Positions 1-13,300 of a stretch of 64,000 bases of DNA are shown here, piece by piece. The stretch comes from Chelydra serpentina (taxonomy: Eukaryota > Chordata > Testudines > Chelydridae): the NCBI GenBank assembly GCA_037349315.1, contig JBAIAC010000040.1:16758001-16822000 (forward strand), written 5' to 3'. Under the pieces are notes generated by a model. The model was not told where the DNA came from. It was given only the letters and a program-made list of their open reading frames with translations, and did no database searches. Both the position numbers and the translations under genes were made by a program. The stretch's first letter is position 1; each line of letters begins with the position of its first letter.

Positions 1-3000
1 GGTTCAAGTGTAAGGGAAAGAGCGAAACAAAACTCCGGCAGGGTTTAAACTACAATATTGTGACCATTCCGTGCGTGAGACAGGTCTGAACACGAGTCGA
101 AAGATCTGAGATTAGGGGAAGTGCTAAGGGTGGGGCATTAGCTCTTGGAAATGTATCTATGAAAAATGTGTGCGGTCTAAGGAAACAGGTGGCTTGATTT
201 TTTTTCAACGGATTGCACTGGATTTTAAAATTCAGCAGAGCAGGGGGCAATCCTGCGTGGATTTCAGCAGCAATGGTGTGTCAGTTTCCTTGTAGTTTCT
301 CTAGCATCTCTGCCACTTACTGGCTGGCTGGTCTTTCTGGAGGGACAGAAGATTGTTGCCATGGTGAGAATGTTGCAGAGTTCTTAGCCCTAAGGGTGGC
401 GAGTTTGGGGGCTTAATGAAATAGCATAAAGAAGAAGAAGAATTCTTATGTAACCCTTGACAGCAGCTGACAGCATGTTTTCATTGCATCTCCTGATTCT
501 CTGTTATGCGGGAGGGGGACACCTAGCAAATAGAGGGATGCAGTGAAAGTTTCAGAATGGACGTGTTATTACCAGGTCATCAGCCTTAGAGCTCGGCTAC
601 TTCTGCTCTATGAATATTTCCAGGGAGGTAAAACACTGCAGATGTGGCTAATGTAACCGTTTTGTTTTACTAGAGGGCAGGACTGGTGTTTTGATCGAAA
701 CCTTTGTTTTTGTTTAAAAAAACCAACACCACCCAACCCTACATTTTAACAAACTGGTTTCACAAAGCATGAGATTTTACAAAAGAACAGGACTTGTATG
801 TGAAATTAGCTTCACCTCTCCGATTGCGTACAGGTTGTAGTGTATTATTCTACTTTAATGCGGACCGAGGGATATATCGAGAATGAACTATTTTCTGTCT
901 CAAATAAATGTTGATCGTGGATTTTGTGGTTATGCAGTGATCATGGTGACCAGTGCAAAATATAGTGAGGGGGGAAATCGTCCAACAACTTAGATTTTTT
1001 TTAAATACCCCAAATACCCTTTACCTTCCTATTTTAGTGCAAACAGCAAATGATGCGCTGACATTGCACAGAGCGAACAGTAGTTACTGTATCAGAGCTG
1101 ATCTCGGCAAACCCAACCTAACGCCACACCATTTTAAATACGATAACATTGGTGACGGTGTAGAAACCTTCCCATCCCGGCTGGAACTGCGAGTTCACTA
1201 GTCTGATTTGTGGATTGCAGTGGTCCTGGGCTCTTCGCCTCCTATTCAGCCAAGGCTCTTGATGCGGTAGCTCTCAAATTGGTTCAGTTGTTCTGCTAGT
1301 GCATCTCCTCCACCATGCTCCCTGAACGTACAAAATCTTGCATGGGGCATTTTTTAAAAAAGACCATCGGAGTCAAAGTCTCCTAACTCCTGTGGGCAAA
1401 ATGCAGCAGTAAAGCAAGTGGAATGTGGTAATGCTTCTGACTCTTATAGCATAACTAGGTAATTTAAAATCGGGCCATGGTTATCTAACTTCTCTGTGCC
1501 TTTTTATTTGTCTTGCTCGCCAGCAGGCATGCAGGCAGTGTTTAAATCAATAACATCGAAGGACCAAATAGCTGGGTTTCAGCTATTAACGCTTGTTTGG
1601 TCTGCCACTTAAAAATCTGAACCAGATGGCTCCACCCGAATGCTTCTATACTTTGAACTTTGTCAGTGTTACGCTGTTCCTGGAAGCTGAGGGCTGTGCA
1701 CCGAGTAGACTGATTTCCCCCCCTCCTTGTGAGATTGTGCTTTCAGAGCTAGGAGGAGAGTTCTCCACAATGGATATAAAGAGGAGAACAGATGAATAAT
1801 TGGGTTTAATTACTTATAGCCGGAGCTTGTGCTGTAACATAACATGGAAATAGATCTTGTTAATGTTTTGATGCTGGGATGGATTGGAGGGCACATTGTT
1901 CATCTGCTGTTAGGGATTCATGGTGCTATTCAGCTATGACATAAGGGGCAGTTCAGGAGGTTTAGATTCAGTCCTTCCTCAGGGACGAGGCTGGAGTAAA
2001 ACAGAGTAAGGGCTTTAGGCTCGGGCCCGAATTAGGAACTGCTGAAACAATCACTGAATCCCAAGTGCTGTTAAGCAGCATGGACACGCTCAGTTAATCC
2101 TCTAACTGCCCTCATTGTGGGCTCTCTCGCCAGGCTGCTGTTTGCTGCTGGGCTCTGATATCTTTTGTCATCTCGGGAAGAGAGACCCTGTACCAGTAGC
2201 AGGCTGTTGGCTCATTCCAGCATCGTCTCGCTCGTCCACAGAAGTAGCACTCAATAGCTCCAGCAATTGGTAACTGGGCATGAGCTCTTCTTTCTCCATA
2301 TCACCTGTTCACATCAGCAATGGCCTGCAGCTGTTAACATCTGGTGGCCCTTTGCTGTCCCTGAGATATCCCTGATGGCTAGATAGCTGTAACACATCTG
2401 GCATCCCAGTGGTAGCTTTAGCAGAGAATCTGAGGTCAGAATGGACAGGGATACTAAAGTCCCCTCTGTCCAGGTCAGGCTGTGAGGGGCAGGACTGGGG
2501 AAGTTTACACTGATGTTGCCTGGCCTGTGGATAAATGGGAGACTCCAGGCTGGAATCTGGCACTTTTCAACAGCATGAAATTCACATAAATGAAAAGAAA
2601 CAGCCACATTTGGCACTGGCACAAATGGATGGAGTAGGGCAGCAGGCTGGCTGGTAATAAATTACCTGAATTAGGCCTCAAAATATCCTTAAGGCCAGAG
2701 ATCCTGGACTTGGTCTCAGTGATTTTTGGCTCCTTTTCCTGAAAAATAAAATAAATGGTGCTACGGAGTGATACAGACACCTAAGGGCTTTTCTAACGTT
2801 ACAAGCTGCCCTAGGTTAGAGTCTTCTGCTGGGCATCCTCCGCTCCACTGACGCCAGTGAGAGGTGAGGATGCTCAAGAAAATGTCGGCCTCGATCTGTC
2901 TCTCTGTTACCTGTGAAGTATTTTGTGTGTGTGAGTGAGAAAGAAGGGGACTGATCTGGATATAAATAATAGCCATGCTTTGTACCTGATTTCTATTTCC

Positions 3001-6000
3001 CAGTAGTAATTGCTCTTTTTGTAATATCTTTGTAAAGTCACAGGTATTACAAAAAAGAGACCTGCTGACTTGAAAATATTTTTGGTTCTTGCTGTCTATG
3101 GTGCATCATTCGCCTCTGGGGACTTTAAGGATAGAATTTGGTTGGCTGTTGCTAGCCTTGCAGTTGGATATGAGCAAATATTTGGAGCTGTGAGTGTGTG
3201 TGTGTGTGCAAATTTAAATTCCCGCTGATTTTAATTTTATTAAGATGAAAGACACTGCATGGGCTGGACGCGTTGCTTAGAAAAGAGTCTATGTAGTTGA
3301 CTGGGAAAATAACTATCATTGATCTGAAGTTTCTTTTGGGGTTTAAAGGAGTGATTTGAGGGGCTGCCTTGATCAGGGGACTGAAAATGGCATGTGACTC
3401 TATCAATGCTTCATCATCACTTTGAATAGGATTCAAGTTGGTGGTGACTAAAAGTTACTATTTGACGACTGTTGATCCCTGTGGAATGACCCAAGTGTCT
3501 TCAGTCTGTTTCTGGCACACACGTATCTGTGTAATGAAAACTACCATCATAATTGGTGCTAATTAGCAGTAATAATGAATCACTGCAAGCAGAGAGCTTA
3601 ATGTTTGAGTAGGCAGGAGTTTGAGCAATTGCACGTCTCTCAAAGTGGTGCTTCCCGGTCCATCTCTAGTCATTCCTTGACTTCTCAATGAAATTGTGAA
3701 CAAGGGTCACCATTGGTACTAATTATGGTGTTGGGTGTGTGAGGCTGGGAAAATAACGTGTGATAGGGTGCTTGGAGGTTAGCACACCTGACCTCCGCCC
3801 TCGCTCTCTCTCTCTCAGGGGGAAGTAGTGGTGCCTGGTTCTGGATCCTAGGCTGGGAGTGTTTGGGCCTCCCCTGCCGCACCTGGGACTCGGCCCTTAA
3901 GTGGGGCATGGTAGAGGGACCCAGGGCCCTGTGGGAGGTAACACTGGCAGATTCCTCTCTGAAGAAAGTCCGTCTGCCACCCTGGGTTACTTCCTACCGA
4001 TGATCGCTCAGTCCAAAGCAGCCGGACCTGCTGGTTCTCAAAGGGGGTGGTGGGTGGAGAAGGCTCTGTCTGGGGGCCTAACCCACCCTTTTGTCCCATC
4101 TCAGGCTTCACCTTCTGTCCAGCTTCCCCGGGGAAGAATTCTCTGGAATAGCCTGCCCACTCCCCCCCCCCCCCCCCCCGCCCGCCCACCCCCCTGCCTG
4201 GGCTTCTGAGCTCCTTTTAACCCACCCTTGCAGCTTGGCAGGCCTGGAGGGGTGGGTCTACCTAGGCCCCCTATTGCCTTTTAACCCCTTCAGGCCCAGA
4301 GTGGCGTTTAGGTACCCATCACAACAAATGCCTTGCTGCCGCCATGTTAAGGGACAGCTCTTTCTCCTCTGTCCTACTTCGCAAACAGGGCTTAGGATTT
4401 GGGGATACTTCAAATGGAATCAAAATGCTTTTGTGTGGCCCCCCCCATTTGCCCATGTACTGCTCTGTTTATGAATCCTGATTGGGGGGGGGGGGGAAAG
4501 GTCAGGGCAAAATCTGTGCGAAATTAAACATTTTTGCTTCTGTGTTTTTTGGGTGTTGAAGGAGAAAATGGTGATCCTGTCCCCACTGCAGCCCTCTCAC
4601 CCCACTTCCCCTCTGACATAAAGCCTACGCTTCCCTGGGAAACCAACTCCCGTGGGTGTTAGCTTGGCTAATTAAAGTCCCTGACTCGGATGGACTAGTG
4701 GGGTGTCCTCTGGGTTCATTCCAGCTGCGGACCTTGGGATAAAGATTCTGTTAATACTCCTAGCTGCCAGCAGAGGTGGGTAAACTTTAAACAGATCTGT
4801 ACCTTGCTGGCCACTTGATCACCATGGGATGATCAACTGAATGTTGCCATCTTTTGGACTTTGGCCTCCATGGACAGTCATTGCACCATCAGGCTGTGAT
4901 ATTTCTGGATTGTTTTAATATCTGACCCAAGACAGCCTCTGACAAAATTGCAACTGGGCCAACAGGGATCTGGAAGCCAGAAAGGGAAACGTCAGTTCCT
5001 GGAAGGCACTTGAGGTTTCTCTCTCCTTCACCTTGTAATGTGTTCTTTTTCTGTGGTCTTGGATCTCGCATCATTTTCCTGGTCACTGGGGCCGAAAGGC
5101 AGCTATTGAGATACTGATGTGGCTTCCACCACGGTCGTATCTGAGAGCGCCTTTCACTGCAGCCAGATATTGCCAAGAGATCCCTTTTCAAAAGACCCCC
5201 CATAACGGGGTACAGTGACCTGGTGTGCAGGTGCATTTACCCAATCTGTGTCGGTGAACAGATGCGCCCACAAATCCTCCGCAGACAGACAGCGCCCGAG
5301 GCTCTCTTGAACATTTGTCTCCAAATCTTTTCTCCCTGTACAAATCCACCGTCAACCTGACTATGGCGTTTTCATTTTGCTGAACATTAAAAAAAAAAAA
5401 TAAAGCCAATTAATTTTCGCCGCTCTAGGCAGGCATCAGGTGCTCTGTGAGTGATCCCCCCCCCCACCCCCGCTTTCACTGTGGTGCCTTCGCTATCCTG
5501 CAGGAGCTGGCATCCAGAGCTGTGTGTTATAGCAATGCAGCGAACCAGAGCCAGCATGGTCACAATAGCTTTGATATAAGTAACTGTAATGCTGCCATCA
5601 GGATTAATAATATAATGCCGGCTTAAATTACCTCGTCATATTGTCTTGCTAGAGATCCCAAGACCTAGCAATCACAGATCAGTCACATGACCAAGGACTG
5701 ATTTTTTTGTTTTGTTTTTCCCTGCTATTAATCAACAGGAGAAAATTCCCATGACAACATTATAATGATGTTTGGTTTGTGAAGGAGTTACTTGAAAAAT
5801 GTCACCGCACAGCTTAAAGAAAATGTCCTGCTCACCCAGCTTAGCTGCCTTTGTTCTATTTTGTCTAGAGACCGACAGGAAACTTTGAATGAAAAAAGAC
5901 ATTTTCCGCATGTCGCATGCTGTGCAAATGTAGTCGAATGCTGACAAGAAGGCATTAGCTAAACAAAAGAGATGGGGGTATGGAGAGGGGAATTCGCTAA

Positions 6001-6135
6001 ATCTCTCTGGACTTGATTCTGGTCTTACACTGGTGTTACTTTGTTAACAACTTCAGTGGAGCCAGTCTGGCATGAATAAGATTTCAGTGGCATTACTTCT
6101 GATTTACCCCACTGTAAGTGAGAGCAGAATTCGGG
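1..6135. other. Noncoding upstream sequence, no gene recognised
   Basis: Unique-looking sequence with no exon or RNA gene that I can support. It contains a CT tract near 3800-3818, a C run at about 4159-4178, a G run near 4485-4496 and an A run near 5390-5400. The short segment around 6018-6075 (acactggtgttac...cttcagtggagccag) resembles an old amniote palindromic repeat. Confidence 0.6.
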
Positions 6136-6340
6136 CGGGTCTACGCGTCAAACGCTGCGTCGGCGCCATGCACTGATGCTGCCGCCGCGCTTAAGTGAAG
6201 ATGCTCCTACGTGCCGGGAGAGAGCTCTCCTGTGGGCGTAGGTAATTTGCCTTCCTGAGAGGTGGTACCTTGTCTACACGGGGGTTAAGGTCGGTATAAC
6301 TGCGTCGCTCAGAGGTGTGGATTTTTCTGGCCTAATCGTC
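6136..6340. mobile_element. MITE, 'GTCTACAC' type (hAT-like, nonautonomous)
   Basis: The segment begins with GGTCTACGCGTCAAACGCTG and contains short internal inverted repeats (GGGAGAGAGCTCTCC). Near its right side it has TTGTCTACACGGGGGTTAAG followed by GGTCGGTATAACTGCGTCGC. The same motifs recur at 18693-18875 and 56528-56790. I recognise this as a multi-copy turtle MITE pattern. It has no coding capacity, and its boundaries are approximate. Confidence 0.6.
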
Positions 6341-7204
6341 TCTCTTGCCTTTATATAGTCACCTCCGCCCATCAGTGGGGTACCCACAAAACAAAGTGTC
6401 CGGGCAGGGTTTTATTCCCCAAAATCTGTTGCCGGAGAGCTGCTCTTTAAATCCCTTTCTGCAGAACTTGGTATACAAAATTCAGGAAGGTAAAGCCTGG
6501 AGAGGCAGCAAGGAGAGGACAGTGTACCAGTATCCACCGAGGCTTATTTTGCAGGGGGAATGCTCCTTGACACTGTGATCCCTATTGGATCTGAATAGGG
6601 ACAAAGAGAAAACAGGAGGGCAGAAAACAGGTGGCGAAGATGTGTCTGCACCTGAGGGATATTTATGGGAGACGGGCTTATTTTGTTTAAAGCGATACCT
6701 TTGCACAAGTGCTTTGGGAGCCGGGTTTCACCCTTGTGGTCGCACAGTTAGAGACGCTCTGGGCAGCGTTCCAGTGATTTTCAGCAAGAGTAGCCATGAA
6801 ATTAGTCGTCCCGTTACTTAACCGAACGGCAGTCACAGTTGCTGTCCTTCAAGCTCAGAGAATTGATCCAGTGGTGGCTGCGTTGTAGGCTTGTAATCCG
6901 CTCGTACTCCGGGTGCTAGAGTTCAGGAGCCCATAGACATGGCTACGAAGCCTGGTGGAGACAGTTCTCTAGTCTGCAGGGGTTCCGATGCTGGTGATTA
7001 CTCGTGATCCTTGGCACTTCTGCAGTGCCTGTTTCCTATGGATCACAATCCATTGCCCGCAGCCCACCCCCACGGGATAGGTAAGTATGGTAAGAACGTC
7101 CCCATTTTACTGGCAAGCAAACCAGAGGCACAGAGCGATTAAGGACAAAATCTTCCAGAGCGGGCCCTGATTGAGGATCCTTTCTGGGTGCCCAGTTTGA
7201 GACA

Positions 7205-7840
7205 CGGGGGGCCAAATTTTCAGAAGTGCTGAGCACCCCTGACTCCAGCTGCAGTGAGTTGGGGTACAGGGTGCAGGCTCTGGGAGGGGGTTGAGGTGCA
7301 GGAGGGGCTCAGGGCTGGGACTGGGAGTTGGGGTGCAGGCTCTGGGGGGAGTTTGTGTGTGTGGGGGGGCTCAGGGCTGGGGCATGAGGTTGGGGTGCAG
7401 GAGGGGTTTGGGGTGCAGGCTCTGGCTGGGCGTCGCTTACCTCAGGTAGTTCCCAGTCGGCGGTGCAGCAGGCTAAGGCCGGCTCCCTGCCTGCCCTAAC
7501 CTCACACTGATCCCAGAAGCGGCTGCCATGTCTGGCAACGGCTCCTGGGCGGGGCAGGTGGCTCCGCATGCTGCCTCCGTTCTCAGGCACCGCCCCCGCA
7601 GCTCCCATTGGCCGGGAATGGAAGCTGTGGCCAATGGGAGCTACGGGGGCAGCGTGCGGAGCCACCTGCCCCTCCCTGCCCCCCCAGGAGCTGCTGCCGG
7701 ACATGGCGGCTGCTTCCGGGAGCAGCATGGGGCTGGGACAGGCAGGGAGCCGGCCTTAGCCCCGCTGCACCGCCGGACTGTTAGCGGCCAAGCTCCCTGT
7801 TTGGCTGCAGGAGGGTTGGCAACCCGATTGCGACTGACCG
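7205..7840. mobile_element. GC-rich fold-back MITE with 'GGGGTGCAGG' minisatellite arm
   Basis: The left part (7255-7440) is a degenerate G-rich minisatellite of TTGGGGTGCAGGCTCTGGG-type units. The right part is a long inverted repeat: about 7455-7613 pairs with 7629-7780 around a 15-nt spacer. In the innermost 22 bp (7592-7613 against 7629-7650) I count one mismatch, and both arms carry an ATTGG/CCAAT. Related GC modules occur at 32690-33545 and 51140-51751. The ORFs here are frames through repeats. Confidence 0.65.
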
Positions 7841-7910
7841 GTTGGTGACCACTGGACTAGATGATCATGATGGTCCCTTCTGGCCTTAATGTCTGAGGCT
7901 ATAAATCTTT
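7840..7910 (+). mobile_element. CR1-type LINE 3' end fragment
   Basis: The segment ggactagatgatcatgatgg followed by tcccttctggccttaa is the typical 3' terminal segment of reptile CR1-like LINEs. It is about 70 bp and severely 5'-truncated. It abuts the GC-rich fold-back element. Confidence 0.65.
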
Positions 7911-10908
7911 TTCCCTCCCCCTTGCTGTCTGCTAGTGGCTGCTGAAAAGGACCGAATCCTCCGTTCAAGTGGCTCTGGGAAATGACCCCGAGACACTGCC
8001 ATCTGCTGAGAATTAACCAGGGAGGCTGTTTGGTGCTGTTCCTGCAAACAAGCTTTACCTTTCACTGTGAATTTCTCCAGTGCTGTAAAGATAAAGTGCC
8101 CACACGGGACCAATCCTCATGTGGTGTAAATTGGCGTGGCTCCACTGAATGGGGTGTGATGTGGCTACCCCAACTGAATTCAGATTAATGGAACACATCT
8201 GGCTCTTTTTTTTAAAAACAGCAACAACAACAAAACCCTTCACCATGGCTATTTCCAGCGGTGTGATTCAAAATCAACTTATCCCGGTAAGCCCAAACTT
8301 TCTAAACTGATTTCTTGCTGAGCGGACAGAAAGCATGATCACTTACTGTCCCAAGGGGGTTTTTAATTTGAGAAAGTTATAATGGGAAGGAGTTGGAATG
8401 GAGTGTTTTTTATAGTCTTAACCATAGGGTCACTGCTGTGATGCTAAAATACACCAGCCTTAATAATTTTGGCTCTGTTCCTCGGCGTGTAGCTAACTAA
8501 TTCTTACCACTTAGCTCCTGGGAGGAAAGGTAATTGACACTGGGGATGAGTGGGGCCACACAAAACTTGTTCAAGTTTGTAAACCACTTGCTCTGTAATA
8601 TAAGCCTCCCTCCCCCCCCCCCCCACATGAACAAATCATTTAAATGCCCTTCTAGTTAAAGAGACGCTTGTGCTATATATTAGGGCTTCAATTCTCCATC
8701 TCATTGCTTTTCTCAAGAAATCTAGGCTAATATGTGGTGTATGTATCAATAGAGCTCCAATATGTGGTACCTAGATCAATTTATATGCACAACTACAGTG
8801 TACGATATAGTGTATATACCACAGGGAAACCACTTTTACCAGCCTAACTTTTGAGGGGGAATATTTGGTTACTGAAATATAGATAAAGATAACTTGTTTT
8901 ATTTACACACGTACACCAGTCCTGGAATAGAGAGGGTCAAACAGCAGGCAGAGCAATCTCTTACTTCAGGGATCTCCGCCCAAAACAATGCCCAGTTCTC
9001 AGGAAGCAGCTCTGCCTCAAGAATTGACTCCAATCAGAGGCCAAAGCAGCGAACAAATTATCTTGCTATTTGCACAGCTCTCTAACCAGATTCTCTGCAT
9101 TATAAAACGAAGAGCACCACACAGCATATCTCCCCAAGACTGAATATTTGCTTGAACATGAAGATAAAGATCTTCGAAGACTGTGTGTAACAGCACCACC
9201 TGGTGACACCTGTCAGAACAATATTTTCGCCCATCTCTGAAAATCTGAGAGGGGTCAAAACCAGATTCTGTTACCTAAACACCCTCTAACTTGGGTGCTT
9301 TTGGGTAATATGGAACTTGGATCCAAACCACTTCTGGCCCTCTGTGTGTGTAGAGATTCTTCCATGTAATATCAGAGGGGAAGTATGCTACATTGCTAGC
9401 CCTGTCTGCTCAATCAGATTGTGCTGGGCCTTCTGTACAGAGCGATCCTACAGCCCTGACTTTCTCTTGGCAGTGGATGTGGTGTCATTAGTTCATGCGC
9501 TAGGGGCGTTGGTGAGCACACTTATAGCTGGGAAGTGCAGTCTTGATAGTGAGGTCACGCAGTTGAATTAAAGTAGGATGCTCTGTTGGTAGGATTAAAC
9601 CTGTGAAATACATTTGTAGATGGACTTGTGAGACAATGGAATATTTCATTGCTAGTTGAGACCATAGCTTCAGAAATGGATTAGAAAACCCTTGGATCAG
9701 ATGACTGGTAATTGTGTGTGTGAGCATTCGCCCGCTGGCTAGTGGAATGGAAGGAACTATCCCCATCACATGGCGGGATACCTGGATAGCAAATCTATGG
9801 AGAAGAGTCACTTTGCTGAGACCTGCTTGTGCTCTTTTTTCAGAGTGCTTTTAAAGTGCCTGCCAAAAAACGAAGGGCAAAGCTGAGAGTGAGGGTGGGA
9901 GTTTTTGGAAGGAACGAGCGTCTCAATAGTGTATTTGGTTACCTGGCTGACACCCCCAAAAGCGTGCAAAACTGGCAATTGGGATGGATTTGCACCATCC
10001 GCCCTGCAGAGAACTCAACTAGGGGATCTATCGAACAATTCTGCGGCGCCTTCCTTTGCCCTCTCCAACTCCGTTATGCTCCTGAGAGATGTAAATGAAT
10101 GCATTCTCCCAGGCTGACAGGACCGCAAACATGGGTTGGGTTAAAAATCATCAGCTTGATACAGGAGGGTATTTGGATCTGTTCGAGTCTGAAAACTCTT
10201 CTTTGGTGATGACAAAAACATTCAGCCCAGAACCCGTGTTGCAATTCGATTTATTTGTTTGCCAGACAGTTATTGAAAAAAGGAAAAGAAAATCTGCTAC
10301 AGATGTGACGGTATCAAGTGTGTTTCTCTGAATGCGCAGGCTTTAAAGCCTGCTCTCTCTAACCAGATTAATGGCATTAGGCTTTCAATGTAAAAACTCT
10401 CTCATCGTTGGCATGGACAGGTGATGTTCAGTGTTTAAGAAAGCTGCATTGCAGAGCCGGGGAGTTAGGCTGCCGGGGTCAGTATCTTGGCTGTTGGATC
10501 ACTGCAGACAGTGTGAAATGGAGGGCTCCCCTCTCAGAGCTTGGCTGTCAAACTGATGATCTTTCAAATACTGAAGCGTCTTCATTCTTACCGCGGACAC
10601 GAGAGATGCAGGACTGCTAGATGTTCCGTTCGGTGGCTTCTTTGTACAGGCATGTTTGAGAGGAGGGTTGTTAAAGTGCGGGTGATGTGATGCATTTTGG
10701 GTTTGATGCTAAGCTTCTCATGCACACGGTTGCTCGCTCTGCAGGCTCGTTCCTCTGCATCTGTTTAGTTATTCCTACTTCAAGAGGGGCTGGGACTGTG
10801 TTTGTGCTGGGTTCATCCCACCCAAATATCAGGGGCTGATTAATACAATCTCCCGACCTGATACCTGGGAGGAAGAGAAGGGGGTTGAAGAACAGTAGCT
10901 GGAGGCTT
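7911..10908. other. Noncoding stretch, no gene recognised
   Basis: No exon is supported. A short old repeat fragment (gtgtaaattggcgtggctcc) lies at about 8121-8150. The rest, including AT-rich 8690-8900 and the stretch around 9800-10330, shows nothing that I recognise. Confidence 0.5.
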
Positions 10909-11032
10909 CAGAGTAGCAGCCGTGTTAGTCTGTATCAGCAAAAAGAACAGGAGTACTTGTGGCACCTTAGAGACTAACAAATGTATTTGGGCATAAGCTT
11001 TTGTGGGCTACAGCCCACTTCACTGGATGCTG
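10909..11032 (-). mobile_element. Penelope-like (probable) retroelement tail, copy 1
   Basis: The segment starts TTCAGAGTAGCAGCCGTGTT and ends near ccacttcactggatgc. It shares more than 100 bp of closely similar sequence with the copy at 43697-44078, including TAGTCTGTRTCAGCAAAAAG and GTACTTGTGGCACCTTAGAG. On the minus strand it ends GGCTGCTACTCTGAA. Assignment to Penelope-like elements is from recognition of this common reptile repeat, not from an encoded protein. Confidence 0.6.
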
Positions 11033-13109
11033 GAGAACGACTCAGTGATTTCCCCCCTCCCCCCGATGCTGGCACAAGTATTGTTTCAACTGTGTTCTGG
11101 GCTCCCATCCTGCATAGACTGAGCAGAAATGGAGTTGATTATTTATGTATTACTGTTCTTATTAAGTGCTGACAGTGTGCTCAGAGCTGTGTCGGACTCA
11201 ACACAACCCTACCTGATCCGAAGAACTGACCGGGTAAAAGTCACACCCAGAGAACTGGGAAAGCCCCAGAAGAGAGGGCCTTTTTCTTTGTTATAACGAA
11301 TAAACCAAGGGTTAGATCCTCAGCTGGTGTACATGGGCCTCGGTCCACTGATTTGCCCCAGCTGCAGGTCTGGTCCTGAGTCCCTAGGTGAGGCTGAAGG
11401 AACAAAAAGAGAAAAGCCGTTTAACATTTATGTGTGGCCTTTCTCCCCGTCCCCTTTGAATTCTCTTCCTATCCACCTGCTGTCAAGGCGCTAGAGTGTG
11501 GCTTGGCCTGCAGTTAGCTCAGCAGCGTCGCGCCCGTCGCTGCGCTGTGCATAGCCGACCGGCAGATGCAGGGGTTTCAGCGTGTAGTTGCCAGCCTTCT
11601 GTTTCTGGGCGGGATCGCGGTGGGGGTTACCACGACGGTTTGAACCAGAGTAGTCGCCTCGCTATGAATCAGCAGAGGCACCCTCGCTGTCTCTCTAGTT
11701 AGCTGTATCCTCAGAAGTCGGCGGCTGCGCCCGGACCCACTCGGGATTGAAGAGAAAAGGCCCAAACCAATCATCATGCCTTCTGAGGTGGTAAGGGTTG
11801 TATAATTATAGCTGGCTGCTGCTGTCACTAGTGCTAGTGCACTCTCTCACTCTCCACTGGTGTAAAGTGGTGACTCTCCATTGTCCATCTGTCTGGAACG
11901 GTATCTGGACACAACCACTTTCCGGTGAGCTGGGGTGAAATTCTGCTCCGTTATTCTGGTGGAACGCTATTGAAGTCAATGAGGACATGAGTCCATGGGG
12001 TTGCACGGGTATCACGGAAGGCAGAAATTGAGTATGTTATGGAAGTCCAGCGCTGCTTCTGGCTTTGAAATCAGGGCCTCCTACAGCGCTGCATTGCCAA
12101 TACACATGTTCCCTTTGAGCCACTCCAGGGGAGTGCAAGACTCTCCTCTTGCCTTCGGAAAGCACTGACTGGTCACAACTCTCAGGAGGAAACATCCAAA
12201 CAGTGGTGAGATTCCCCCATCTCCCTCCTTTGACTGTATGTGTTTCTTGGTCCGAGCTGCCAGACTGGAATGTGACTGAACTACAGTCTCTCGTCTGACC
12301 CGGGGTCTGCTTGGTAGTGAGGAAGTGAATGTTGGACCCCCTCAACTTCAGACCACACCTCTTTCTTCTGCCCGTGACTTTATATGGCTTTGATACAGGT
12401 GAGTTTGGGGCAAGAATTCAGGGCAGCTGCTGACCCATGTTGCCTCGATGATGTGATCTCTGGTTAGGAAAGATGCCAGTGAAGTCAGGGAGCTCTTGAG
12501 ATGGACGGTATAGAAATGCAAGTTCTGTGTCCTGTCTGCTGCGAGCAAGTAACAAACTTTGTACTTGGACATGTGCTGCAGAAACCCAGGGCCAATTGGC
12601 AGAGAGAGAGTCCCTGCTCGATGATCCACTTTTGACTGCACATGGTTTGTGTGTGTCTCCTACTGGTGAAGAGACAAATATGCTTGTGCAATGGAGCATC
12701 TGTGCTTCCTGAATTGATTTTGCCTGGTTTTAAATATGAGGCCAAAAAAAGAGAGAGAAAAGCTCTGATTATCTCCAGACTGAGACTCTGAAGCAGTTGG
12801 CTCATCATATGGATTCAGCAAAACATTTAGAAAGGTCCCAAATACAGAGATAAGCAGCTAATGTGTTTGTGTGAATTTTCCTTTATGCACTCAAGTTGTA
12901 ATCCTACTGTAGTTTTTATGTGTGTTTGTATTAGTTCCTGCTAATGGGTCCCACTGTATTTAACATTAAGAGCTTAGCAGCAGCAGCATTATAAACATCT
13001 AGGATTTCAGGCTGGAGAGCAGGTATTATACCATGTTGGGGTAAAGTTGGAGCAATTCATAGAGGACTTTCTTTTAATTTATGCATCGTGGGCTCCATCA
13101 TACAGAGTG
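11033..13109. other. Noncoding stretch, no gene recognised
   Basis: A fragment of an old 'GATCCTCAGCTGGTGTA' repeat is visible at about 11314-11375 and a 'GAAGTCAATGAGG' piece near 11970. Otherwise I see nothing supportable; the overlapping short ORFs on both strands show no family resemblance. Confidence 0.5.
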
Positions 13110-13114
13110 GATTT

Positions 13115-13300
13115 GGTGACGTTAGTCTTGCGGCTATGCCACAAGGCCAGGAGTGAAGACCTCAACTCTATTTCTGGCTCTTCCGTGAACTTACCGTGTG
13201 ACTTTGGGCAAGCCATGTCAGAATCTTTCTGCCTCAGTTTTCCCATCTGTAAAATGGCTGTAATAATAGTTAGGGTAGTTACTATGAGAAAGTCATCGCT
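13115..13300 (+). repeat. MIR-type SINE (ancient amniote)
   Basis: The segment contains the MIR-like core and tail: tgactttgggcaagccatgt, then cctcagttttcccatctgta and aaatggctgtaataata. It is a diverged fossil SINE with no function implied. Confidence 0.75.

Noticed and set aside
4159..4178. C run as a functional i-motif or promoter
   Set aside because: A homopolymer tract without supporting promoter features; such runs also occur near 8610, 33760 and 63980.
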